Origin: Ostrinia nubilalis
Taxonomy: Eukaryota; Arthropoda; Insecta; Lepidoptera; Crambidae
Assembly (NCBI RefSeq): GCF_963855985.1
Contig: NC_087119.1
Coordinates: 9,588,001-9,652,000 of the forward strand
Reading direction: 5' to 3'
Length of the DNA: 64,000 nucleotides
Shown here: piece by piece, positions 44,848 to 56,310 of the stretch
Layout: every line of letters begins with the position of its first letter
Numbering within the stretch: position 1 is the first letter of the stretch
Made by a program: the position numbers and the translations under genes
Notes under the pieces: model-generated
Database searches by the model: none
Seen by the model: only the letters and a program-made list of their open reading frames with translations
What the model was told of the DNA's origin: nothing

Positions 44848-46534
44848 GATTACCCCGACACGTCACTAATGTGCGCCTACGTCCCTAGCTACGCAATTTA
44901 GAAACGAGCTCTATCCTCCCCCGTGAACCTTTAGTGGTGGCCTGCGTGCCGAGGTGATCGGTAATGCAACTCGTCGCAGGATTTCGGAGTTATCGAGATA
45001 AGAATATGATTACCCCGACCTTGGTTCAGTGCACGATTGATTTACTCTATCCTGTTTTTTTAGGTTTCTTTACATGGAAAGTTCTTGAGAATGTACAGGA
45101 ATAATGGTCCATGTAACCGCATTTTTGTGTATTAAAACATATGGGATTCAACTTACAGATTGGGCAGGGCTCAGGATAAACCTTAATTTTTTGACTACCC
45201 CGACCTTGATTACCCCGATTTTTGTCACCGAGTAATCAATAATACTGTAATTTTTACTAATGAATGATTAACTAAATAACGTTTAATAAGCAAAATTACC
45301 CTTTACTAAAATGAAATCCTATCTCCTATTAATACATAATATTATTATCCCTCAAAATTGGCAAGACCCCTGGACTCGACCTTATCACCGCTGAAATGCT
45401 GTAAGCCGATGTAAACTCCGCCGTTAACGTCCTGACACCTGTCTTCGAAAACATCTGGATGGAAGAGGAACTCCCAGACGACTGGCATAAGGGGCTTCTA
45501 ATTATTGTGCCGAAAAAAGGGTAAAGCAAGGGTATCAGTACCGGAAGACCCAAGAGATGCGATCTGGAGTGAGGATTGCACACCGTTGGTGCAGAGGATG
45601 TCCAACGAATCCACAATTTCACTTACCTCGGGAGCATCGTTTCAGAGCCTAGAGGTACCGAAGAGGACATCACTTCGCGCATTGCCAAGGCCAGAGCTAT
45701 TTTCGCACAACTTCGAGCCGTATGGCAGTCACGGAAATTGACCCAAGCAAGATCAAAATATTCGGGTCCAACGTCAAACCAGTTCTGCTCTATAAGCGTG
45801 AAACGTGGAAGGTCACTAAGGTTATCTCGCACCAGCTGCAGATCTTCTTCAGCCGCTGTCTTCGCCGAATTCTCCAAAATCTTCAAACGACGAACTTTTG
45901 GAGCGCTGCCACGAAATACCGATCTTTCAGCAGAATAAACGCTGCAAGTGGAACTGGATCGGCCATACTCTCCGAAGGGACCCCGATCACATCCCCAAGC
46001 AGGCTCTAGATTGGAACCCCCAGGGAAAATGCAAACGTGGTCGCGCCAAAAAAACATAGCGGCGCACTGTTAAGACTTGGAGCGAGATCAAATACGAAGC
46101 TCAAGACCGAATGCGATGGAGGACTGTTGTGGACGCCTTCTGTCCCATATAGGAGACATAGGACATTGAGTCACTAATATTATATGTATATGTATGTTTT
46201 TTACTCTTTTACGCAACAACTACTTAACAGATTTTGTTGAAACTTTACAATATTGTCGCTTATACATCAAAATAACAAATGGCTAGTTATAATAACATTT
46301 ATTTTACCATAACTTAAAAAAAACCTTAGAAAATAAAATATTTTGTTTTATTTTTGATTACTCTGACTCCCAACTTTGATTACCCCGACCATGAAAATGT
46401 TGATGTCGCATAACTTTTTATTCCTGCTTGCTACAGATGGGCCAATATAAAAAATATGCTCGTAATAATGTCTATTTTGAAATGTTTTACCTAAACTTAC
46501 TCTAAATTCAAAAATAAAAAAGGTCGGGGTAATC
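44848..46534. repeat. dispersed GATTACCCCGAC motif cluster (left arm)
   Basis: GATTACCCCGAC or a one-base variant occurs at 44848, 45008, 45193, 45208 and 46378, and in inverse at 46522. The copies lie around the decayed LINE at 45345-46155. They may be subterminal binding repeats of an older DNA transposon. Confidence 0.6.
45345..46155 (+). pseudogene. decayed LINE fragment with internal deletion (left arm)
   Basis: Pieces in order: KIGKTPGLDLITAEML near 45345, WMEEELPDDWHKGLLIIVPKKG at about 45455-45525, then a jump past the RT core to FTYLGSIVSEPRGTEEDITS, SRIAKARAIFAQLRAVW, NVKPVLLYKRETWK and finally AQDRMRWRTVVDAF near 46105-46145, across frameshifts. The order matches an RTE/CR1-related ORF2 with its YADD core deleted. 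Twin at 52252-53062. Confidence 0.75.
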
Positions 46535-46620
46535 AACAAAATAATCCAGATCCGGAGAATGACCGAGTAACACAAGCAAAGATTTTGTATCTGTATACTC
46601 AGGCCAAATAAGTCTGTGGG

Positions 46621-46738
46621 TCTAGACAAAGTGCAAATTATAATCGCAAACCAGTCGAAAAGTGGTCGAAAAGCCCCTTTTTTGTATGGAGTTTTGACGG
46701 ATTCGATTTTCGATTCGATCAAAAAGTGCGTTTTGTAA
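46621..46738 (-). mobile_element. MITE, CTAGACAAA family (left arm)
   Basis: Close to the copy at 23252-23368 in inverse orientation. The left end tctagacaaag is kept, while the other end is altered (gcgttttgtaaaa). Twin at 51669-51786. Confidence 0.75.
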
Positions 46739-46745
46739 AATAACA

Positions 46746-48083
46746 CACCACGCAGTAGGTACTATCGAATGTGGCAACCCTAACCACCCCTTCTTTGTTA
46801 AAAACGATATGCTCATTTATAGAAAAAGTTCTATAGCTATAAATTATAAATTTGCTCTTAATTATTAATATTCACGTTAATTAAAGTTGCTCGATGGAAA
46901 GAGAGCTTTTATTGTATGCTATCACGATACTGAGTGACCTTGTTTATTTAGTTAATGAGTTTTTTTCTATGTTTTTTCTATGTTTGGACACTACGGTGTG
47001 CTTTGTGCAGTTAGTTCGTGATTATTTTCTCATTACTGTGGATTATTAACTAAAGTACGGCCAACGAGAAGCGATACCAAATGTAAACAAACCCAATGTC
47101 ATGGTCATTGGGAATAGCAGGGGTGCATAACTTTTTAATAGTAGATTACATAAGTTGTTGAAAATAAATAAATAAAAAAAGAAAATGATACCAGCTACAA
47201 ATTCGATTCTCGATTTAGCAGTATACTTACCAGATACCACGTTTGAACTAATTTAATCATTTTATCAATAAAAAATAAAAAATGTTTTTGTAAACAATAT
47301 AGTTTTGAAGAATTTTGTTTTTGTTATAATTTGAATTATTATATAATGTAGATTTAAATGAAATTACGAGAATAATAATAATATTTCTGCTTCACAATGT
47401 GCCCGGTGTATGGCCACAGGCCTACCCTTTTTTCATAGAGACTTAATAAAATAAGAACCGACAAGTAACAGATTCGCCCTCGTGTTATAGGTACTAAATG
47501 TTGACGAAACCGTCTGACTTTGATATATTTTGGCGGGAGAACGAGACATTTTGACATATTTCAGAAGTGTTGCCAACATTGAAACATTCCCACTAAGAAT
47601 GGAGAGCATTTTCACAAATTAAAAAATAATCCTTTCTGGAATTCAAGGTGAAAAACTAAGGCTTAAAAATGTACTGATCATTGAAAATGGTTATTTGAAT
47701 TTTTATTATCATATTTTTGAAGTTACAAAAAAAATTGGGAAATTATTTTTCTATTACTGGACTCCCTGGCCAATAATCCATGGGTTACAAACATTTTCAT
47801 GAAAATCCTTTTGTTAATAAAATCTTAGCTTCATAAAATAACCAATAGGCTTTTCGCCCAAATTTCAATAATTAGTTAATAATATACCTTGATGCCTATT
47901 TTATACAAATGCGCTCTTATCTTGGAAAAAATCTCATCTCCAAGGATTATTTTGCATTTTCAATAATATTTGACATTATAGCCCTCAAAAACGCTCACGA
48001 CCGTCATAGCGTCTTGAATGACGTCACGCCTTGCAAAACACAGCTGTTTTAGTACGGAAATTGTAAAGTTAAATTAATTACAA
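46746..48083. other. left-arm sequence without recognised feature
   Basis: AT-rich DNA between a MITE and the THAP exon. Short frames here occur in both arms only because the arms are copies. A TGACGTCA word is near 48020, about 60 bp upstream of the THAP ATG. Confidence 0.35.
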
Positions 48084-49009
48084 ATGGATCCATCGTATTT
48101 CAAGTCATGTATAGTGCCCCAATGTACAAGCACAAGTATAAAAACGCCAAACAAGTTATTTATTAGTATGTACGTACCAAACAATCAGCAGATACGTAAA
48201 ATATGATGTCCATTGTTTAGCAACAAAATCAAGGATGTATAGCCTGACCAGGAACATAAAAACCCTGGCATAGAGGCGCGTCAATTGCATTTGATAGTGC
48301 AACACTGAGTACAGTCGTACCTGTGTTAAATTAATAGGCTAACTTTATGTATCAGGATTCAGGATTACGGGCTAATTTGATATTTTCATAAATTAACGAA
48401 AAAATATTATTATAGGTAACCTGGTTTAAATAAATTAAATGAAACCATCAATCGAGCTAGTAGGATTTATTTTATTATTCATCAATAATAAATGTGTCTT
48501 TCTTTCTTTCTTTCTTTCAATAATCAAATTCAGAACTTTAATATTCAACTGCAATGTCTGCTCATGAACGCTTCAAACTCGGTACTTCTTTCCCAATTCC
48601 ATAAAATTCAACACTTAGAAAGTGACAAAAAATTTTAAAATTGGTAGTTGAAACAAACCACAGCTAATTTTCATAGTGGACTGTACTATACGATAAACAT
48701 GTCAGTCAATTTGACAACCTTTGTCGGAAACATTATTCAATGAAAATATTGTCCGAATCCTTAGTATTTCTCTTCGACAAATACTTTAACACATTGTGAA
48801 CCACTTTTCTTTTAGCAATTTAATTCACAAAATCAATTGCGCACATTTAAAATAAAGTTTGTTTACACTTTGACAGCAATAGACTGACATGCAATGAAGT
48901 TTTCAGTTACTGTTGCCATTAAAAGAAATTAGTACCATTAGTTTTCCGCAGCATGGCGAGGGTTTTTATGTTCCTGGTCAGGCTATATTTTTGTGAAGAT
49001 CATTTCAAT
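48084..49009 (+). pseudogene. THAP-domain exon interrupted by a MITE
   Basis: From ATG 48084 the frame reads FKSCIVPQCTSTSIKTPNKL, the C-x-x-x-C start of a THAP zinc finger. It goes on to a TGA at 48204 where the family's conserved tryptophan is expected, then FSNKIKDV. A MITE (48242-48983) follows. Behind it the frame resumes as YFCEDHFN, supplying the C-x-x-H part, and ends at the donor GTAAGT at 49010. Removing the MITE and one TATA copy restores phase across the junction. THAP proteins bind DNA in host regulators and in P-element-like transposases; which type this was cannot be told. Stop and insertion make it non-functional. Confidence 0.8.
48242..48983 (-). mobile_element. MITE T copy 1 (inside the THAP exon)
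   Basis: Ends GCCTGACCAGGAACATAAAA and its inverse, flanked by TATA on both sides (48238-48241 and 48984-48987), consistent with a TATA target duplication. 742 bp with a (CTTT)5 microsatellite. It lacks two segments (13 and 19 bp) present in copy 2. No transposase. Confidence 0.85.
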
Positions 49010-49391
49010 GTAAGTAGAAAGATTTTATTTACAAAAAACAGATTTTTTTTTTTAAAACTAAGGCAAACTTAACTCTAAACGAAATAAAAATATAAACTTA
49101 TTTTACTCAAAAATAAAAGTGTGTCCGTGAGGCAAAGAGGCGAGAATGCTGGCTGCATTTCCTCGCTGAATGGCAATACTAAGCCTTTGTGCAAGGAAAG
49201 AGCCAGCATTTAGATTTTCCGAAATTTTAATTAATTTAGGGGAAATGGTCCGAAACAGTAAGTTAGATATATCACACAACATAATCTGATATCATATACC
49301 TACATATTATAATGAAATTGTTGAACTTTGTTTAAGAATAATGATAACAACAAAATGAGGTTAGGAACTATTCATGACATATTTAAATATA
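48988..49391. other. unique centre of the palindrome spacer
   Basis: About 400 bp not repeated in the arms: the end of the THAP exon, a GTAAGT donor and AT-rich DNA. The start of MITE T copy 2 follows. No second THAP exon could be assigned here. Confidence 0.5.
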
Positions 49392-50167
49392 GCCTGACCA
49401 GGAACATAAAAACCCTCGCCATGTTGCGGAAAACTAATGGTACTAATTTCTTTTAATGGCAACAGTAACTGAAAACTTCATTGACATGTCACCTTGCATG
49501 TCAGTCTATTGCTTTCAAAGTGTAAACAAACTTTATTTTAAATGTGCGCAATTGATTTTGTGAATTAAATTGCTAAAATCTTTTTATAGTCGTGACAGAA
49601 AAGTGGTTCACAATGTGTTAAAGTATTTGTCGAAGAGAAATACTAAGGATTCGGACAATATTTTCATTGAATAATGTTTCCGACAAAGGTTGTCAAATTG
49701 ACTGACATGTTTATCGTATAGTACAGTCCACTATGAAAATTAGCTGTGGTTTGTTTCAACTACCAATTTTAAAATTTTTTGTCACTTTCTAAGTGTTGAA
49801 TTTTATGGAATTGGGAAAGAAGTACCGAGTTTGAAGCGTTCATGAGCAGACATTGCAGTTGAATATTAAAGTTCTGAATTTGATTATTGAAAGAAAGAAA
49901 GAAAGAAAGACACATTTATTATTGATGAATAATAAAATAAATCCTACTAGCTCGATTGATGGTTTCATTTAATTTATTTAAACCAGGTTACCTATAATAA
50001 TATTTTTTCGTTAATTTATGAAAATATCAAATTAGCCCGTAATCCTGAATCCTGATACATAAAGTTAGCCTATTAATTTAACACAGGTACGACTGTACTC
50101 AGTGTTGCACTATCAAATGCAATTGACGCGCCTCTATGCCAGGGTTTTTATGTTCCTGGTCAGGCTA

Positions 50168-50323
50168 TACATCCTTGATTTTGTTGCTAAACAATGGACA
50201 TCATATTTTACGTATCTGCTGATTGTTTGGTACGTACATACTAATAAATAACTTGTTTGGCGTTTTTATACTTGTGCTTGTACATTGGGGCACTATACAT
50301 GACTTGAAATACGATGGATCCAT
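50168..50323 (-). pseudogene. THAP exon 5' part, duplicate in right arm
   Basis: Mirror of 48084-48239, with the same in-frame TGA. The C-terminal YFCEDHF piece is absent because the arm boundary lies inside the neighbouring MITE. Confidence 0.8.
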
Positions 50324-51668
50324 TTGTAATTAATTTAACTTTACAATTTCCGTACTAAAACAGCTGTGTTTTGCAAGGCGTGACGTCATTCAAGACGCTA
50401 TGACGGTCGTGAGCGTTTTTGAGGGCTATAATGTCAAATATTATTGAAAATGCAAAATAATCCTTGGAGATGAGATTTTTTCCAAGATAAGAGCGCATTT
50501 GTATAAAATAGGCATCAAGGTATATTATTAACTAATTATTGAAATTTGGGCGAAAAGCCTATTGGTTATTTTATGAAGCTAAGATTTTATTAACAAAAGG
50601 ATTTTCATGAAAATGTTTGTAACCCATGGATTATTGGCCAGGGAGTCCAGTAATAGAAAAATAATTTCCCAATTTTTTTTGTAACTTCAAAAATATGATA
50701 ATAAAAATTCAAATAACCATTTTCAATGATCAGTACATTTTTAAGCCTTAGTTTTTCACCTTGAATTCCAGAAAGGATTATTTTTTAATTTGTGAAAATG
50801 CTCTCCATTCTTAGTGGGAATGTTTCAATGTTGGCAACACTTCTGAAATATGTCAAAATGTCTCGTTCTCCCGCCAAAATATATCAAAGTCAGACGGTTT
50901 CGTCAACATTTAGTACCTATAACACGAGGGCGAATCTGTTACTTGTCGGTTCTTATTTTATTAAGTCTCTATGAAAAAAGGGTAGGCCTGTGGCCATACA
51001 CCGGGCACATTGTGAAGCAGAAATATTATTATTATTCTCGTAATTTCATTTAAATCTACATTATATAATAATTCAAATTATAACAAAAACAAAATTCTTC
51101 AAAACTATATTGTTTACAAAAACATTTTTTATTTTTTATTGATAAAATGATTAAATTAGTTCAAACGTGGTATCTGGTAAGTATACTGCTAAATCGAGAA
51201 TCGAATTTGTAGCTGGTATCATTTTCTTTTTTTATTTATTTATTTTCAACAACTTATGTAATCTACTATTAAAAAGTTATGCACCCCTGCTATTCCCAAT
51301 GACCATGACATTGGGTTTGTTTACATTTGGTATCGCTTCTCGTTGGCCGTACTTTAGTTAATAATCCACAGTAATGAGAAAATAATCACGAACTAACTGC
51401 ACAAAGCACACCGTAGTGTCCAAACATAGAAAAAACATAGAAAAAAACTCATTAACTAAATAAACAAGGTCACTCAGTATCGTGATAGCATACAATAAAA
51501 GCTCTCTTTCCATCGAGCAACTTTAATTAACGTGAATATTAATAATTAAGAGCAAATTTATAATTTATAGCTATAGAACTTTTTCTATAAATGAGCATAT
51601 CGTTTTTAACAAAGAAGGGGTGGTTAGGGTTGCCACATTCGATAGTACCTACTGCGTGGTGTGTTATT

Positions 51669-51786
51669 TTACAAAACGCACTTTTTGATCGAATCGAAAA
51701 TCGAATCCGTCAAAACTCCATACAAAAAAGGGGCTTTTCGACCACTTTTCGACTGGTTTGCGATTATAATTTGCACTTTGTCTAGA
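51669..51786 (+). mobile_element. MITE, CTAGACAAA family (right arm)
   Basis: Inverted twin of 46621-46738. Confidence 0.75.
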
Positions 51787-51872
51787 CCCACAGACTTATT
51801 TGGCCTGAGTATACAGATACAAAATCTTTGCTTGTGTTACTCGGTCATTCTCCGGATCTGGATTATTTTGTT

Positions 51873-53559
51873 GATTACCCCGACCTTTTTTATTTTTGAA
51901 TTTAGAGTAAGTTTAGGTAAAACATTTCAAAATAGACATTATTACGAGCATATTTTTTATATTGGCCCATCTGTAGCAAGCAGGAATAAAAAGTTATGCG
52001 ACATCAACATTTTCATGGTCGGGGTAATCAAAGTTGGGAGTCAGAGTAATCAAAAATAAAACAAAATATTTTATTTTCTAAGGTTTTTTTTAAGTTATGG
52101 TAAAATAAATGTTATTATAACTAGCCATTTGTTATTTTGATGTATAAGCGACAATATTGTAAAGTTTCAACAAAATCTGTTAAGTAGTTGTTGCGTAAAA
52201 GAGTAAAAAACATACATATACATATAATATTAGTGACTCAATGTCCTATGTCTCCTATATGGGACAGAAGGCGTCCACAACAGTCCTCCATCGCATTCGG
52301 TCTTGAGCTTCGTATTTGATCTCGCTCCAAGTCTTAACAGTGCGCCGCTATGTTTTTTTGGCGCGACCACGTTTGCATTTTCCCTGGGGGTTCCAATCTA
52401 GAGCCTGCTTGGGGATGTGATCGGGGTCCCTTCGGAGAGTATGGCCGATCCAGTTCCACTTGCAGCGTTTATTCTGCTGAAAGATCGGTATTTCGTGGCA
52501 GCGCTCCAAAAGTTCGTCGTTTGAAGATTTTGGAGAATTCGGCGAAGACAGCGGCTGAAGAAGATCTGCAGCTGGTGCGAGATAACCTTAGTGACCTTCC
52601 ACGTTTCACGCTTATAGAGCAGAACTGGTTTGACGTTGGACCCGAATATTTTGATCTTGCTTGGGTCAATTTCCGTGACTGCCATACGGCTCGAAGTTGT
52701 GCGAAAATAGCTCTGGCCTTGGCAATGCGCGAAGTGATGTCCTCTTCGGTACCTCTAGGCTCTGAAACGATGCTCCCGAGGTAAGTGAAATTGTGGATTC
52801 GTTGGACATCCTCTGCACCAACGGTGTGCAATCCTCACTCCAGATCGCATCTCTTGGGTCTTCCGGTACTGATACCCTTGCTTTACCCTTTTTTCGGCAC
52901 AATAATTAGAAGCCCCTTATGCCAGTCGTCTGGGAGTTCCTCTTCCATCCAGATGTTTTCGAAGACAGGTGTCAGGACGTTAACGGCGGAGTTTACATCG
53001 GCTTACAGCATTTCAGCGGTGATAAGGTCGAGTCCAGGGGTCTTGCCAATTTTGAGGGATAATAATATTATGTATTAATAGGAGATAGGATTTCATTTTA
53101 GTAAAGGGTAATTTTGCTTATTAAACGTTATTTAGTTAATCATTCATTAGTAAAAATTACAGTATTATTGATTACTCGGTGACAAAAATCGGGGTAATCA
53201 AGGTCGGGGTAGTCAAAAAATTAAGGTTTATCCTGAGCCCTGCCCAATCTGTAAGTTGAATCCCATATGTTTTAATACACAAAAATGCGGTTACATGGAC
53301 CATTATTCCTGTACATTCTCAAGAACTTTCCATGTAAAGAAACCTAAAAAAACAGGATAGAGTAAATCAATCGTGCACTGAACCAAGGTCGGGGTAATCA
53401 TATTCTTATCTCGATAACTCCGAAATCCTGCGACGAGTTGCATTACCGATCACCTCGGCACGCAGGCCACCACTAAAGGTTCACGGGGGAGGATAGAGCT
53501 CGTTTCTAAATTGCGTAGCTAGGGACGTAGGCGCACATTAGTGACGTGTCGGGGTAATC
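51873..53559. repeat. GATTACCCCGAC motif cluster (right arm)
   Basis: Inverted twin of 44848-46534. Confidence 0.6.
52252..53062 (-). pseudogene. decayed LINE fragment (right arm)
   Basis: Inverted twin of 45345-46155, with the same frameshifts and missing RT core. Confidence 0.75.
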
Positions 53560-53766
53560 ACGGTTAACGCCCGGACACAACTTCAAATAGTTATTTTACA
53601 AAACCTTTTAGTGATATAGTTATATCGTATTTAATTTATCAATGTTTATTTAATCAGTAATCGATTACATAAGCATTGAAAGCGGTAATAATAACGGATT
53701 AATTTATACGAGCAAATTTGTTCTGAAATCGGGAGCGCGGACACGTCGTGGTAATCAATTTTTGAA

Positions 53767-54859
53767 ATTGAATTGAAATTGAAATTGAAAAAATTTATTG
53801 TCAGACCGGGGTCCATAATCGTGTTAGTAACAATTTTCACTTAGCCTATGTTAGTAAGATACAAATAATGAAATATGAAGCCGCTTACATAGCACTGGAG
53901 ACGTGCAAGCTAAGCCAGCGCCCCAGCAGCGGCGAGTCCCACCTGTCAGCCAATGCCCTCAGGATGCCATTTGTACTGGCGCGGAGACGCTCTAGGAGCG
54001 ATGCGCTCCGCTTCCGAATTATCGCGTGGAAGCCGTCGGTGTGCGCTTCCGCAAACATGGTTGACGCGCTGCAGAACCGCGGCAGGCCAAGTAGCACCCT
54101 GAACGCATTGTTGTACTGCACACGCAGTGCGCTGTAAGCGCGCTGGGTAAAGCTGACCCATAGGCTGCACGTGTAAAGAGACTGGCAGTAAGCTTTAAAA
54201 AGCGTGATTTTTACTTCATCCTTACAACGCGCAAACCTACGTGCCAGCATATTACAACGCACTGACAGCGCCCTGCGCTCCCTTTCTATGTCTACATTAT
54301 CCTTTAAGTCATCTGTAACCCAGTGACCAAGGTATTTAAATGAGTTAACCCGTTTCAGAGGCATACCACAAAGTGTTAAGTGCGGAACTGATGAGTATGT
54401 TTTAGTCCGCGATTTGAAGATCATGAACTCACTCTTCGACACATTATATTTGAGTCCATGTGCCATCGCATACTCCTCGCATATCTTAAGCAGTTTACGC
54501 ATAGCTGCAATAGACGGGGTCAGCAGCACCATGTCATCAGCATAACTAATATTATTAATACAAACGCCGTCGATATGACACCCGACCTTGGTGCTGCTGA
54601 GCCCCTCGATCAGTCGGTTCATGTACAAGTTGAAGAGGCTTGGCGAGGTCAACCCCCCCTGCCTCACCCCGCACTCCAACGTGTACACGTCCGAGAAAGC
54701 CCCCGCCCACTTAACACTGTTCTTTTGATTGTTGTACCAATACCCAAACATTGACACGATCTCAGGCGGTATGTTTGTTTCGTTGCTTAGCTTTTCCCAT
54801 AGTATGTTATATGAGACTAGGTCGAACGCCTTTGATAGGTCCAAATAGCAGGCATAATT
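53767..54859 (-). pseudogene. non-LTR reverse transcriptase fragment (right arm)
   Basis: Inverted twin of 43548-44640. The same 319-codon frame (54844-53885), with no residue difference from the left copy in the translated frame. Confidence 0.85.
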
Positions 54860-56101
54860 TTTGACGACTTACGATTTTTTTTAAATTACTTAATTAACTA
54901 TTATTAACTATCTCTGTGGTTTAACAACAAGAACCAAAGTTATACTATTAGATAAAAATATTTGTTACTAAAATATTATGATATTCGGGTACTTTTTGGC
55001 CACGGACACGTGATTTTCTTGGCCGGTGGAATGACCCTATGCTCTTGTTGTGTGACCTGTACGTGACGTATTATTTTTTCGATAACATACCCTTGTATAG
55101 CAGCAGCACATTTTAATTCTTGTTGTAAAATGAAACCTATGACAATGCTTACGTGATGTTGTCTGCACATTATTAAATTAATATGTATGTTTATGTGCTG
55201 CCGTATTTATGCAAATGATGAAAATAATATTTGTCTTTAGTTCCAAATAAATACCCGTTTTGCTGTACTGTTATTATTCCCAGAACTGGATATACACTTA
55301 ATAAATGGGTTAATTGATTATTTAACATCAATAAGCGTTTGATTTATCACTAAAATTACATTACTTACTTAAAAAAAATATAACATGTTATAGTGCAATT
55401 ACATTTAATTTGTTTATAAACAGACGGTGTGCTCAATATTGCTACAATTATTAAGAAATTTTATATTTTTTATTCACCAAAGTGTCTTCTTCTCTGTTTC
55501 TCAAAACCACGCAAATCAAAACTTTTACTTTTGTAACAGATCCGCAGATGTTATTATTAAATATAATTTAAAACATAATATAAACTTCAACCATTAAAAT
55601 AATTTTGTAACCCCAAAAACAATATTTACCTAACACCGAGCAATGTAAAACTGAGGCACCCCAAAAACATTTTTAACGCCGAGCGTTATAACTTATAAGC
55701 TTCGTTTTGGCAGCCCTAGCTGAATATCAAATTTATAACTGGTGAAACTAAGGGGACATCGGCGAGAGGGCAACATTCGTATAATTGGATCGACACGACG
55801 GGCCAAATTAGTTTGTGAAATATGCATACCAGTACGGTTTGCTTTATTTGCCTGCCCATTATTACTTACTTTTAATTATTATTCACCGTTGCAGGGAAAA
55901 GGGGAAAGGAGACGGATCTTGTCTCCTAATTATTTTACAAATTCCTTTCTGGAGGTATTTAAAATTAATTTAGCAGCCATTTCAAAATTGTAAGAGTGAA
56001 GTTAGACACTATTTTGATGCTTCCATTATTATAATAACTGGATGAATATTAAATGTGCTAACTTTCTAAATGGTTTTACTGTTTGCAGCGCTTGTAATGA
56101 G

Positions 56102-56310
56102 GGCTATCGTTTTTATACTTAACAGTTGGCACCCCTGGCGATTGACAGGACCTTACTCTACAGTGGCGCCATCTTGATGAGTGCAAATGCGATAGTCCTC
56201 CTACCACTTTAACGCTCACAAGTTGGTGCCACTGTCTTCGCTACTAGCAAGTGACAGGACCTTACTCTACAGTGGCGCTAACTGGTGAGCGCTAAAACGA
56301 TAGCCCTCAT
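56102..56310. mobile_element. MITE in right arm (gagggctatcg ends)
   Basis: Inverted twin of the MITE at 42097-42305. Confidence 0.75.

Larger units (their letters stand above)
41475..48810 (+). repeat. left arm of a giant palindrome
   Basis: Each position x here pairs with 98407 - x in 49597-56932, without gaps at every landmark checked over 7336 bp. The sole difference noted on reading is A at 43126 against a base in the other arm that would pair with G. The arm contains a LINE tail, MITEs, two dead LINE pieces, a repeated GATTACCCCGAC motif zone, a THAP exon and most of a further MITE. The outer edge follows GTGACAG (41469-41475). Confidence 0.95.

Noticed and set aside
45623..46057. 144-codon minus-strand frame (and its twin at 52350-52784)
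   Set aside because: It is the antisense shadow of a decayed LINE fragment and appears twice only because of the palindrome.
46348..46746. 132-codon frame (and twin at 51661-52059)
   Set aside because: Runs through a MITE and the GATTACCCCGAC repeat zone; no family motif, hydrophobic by AT bias.
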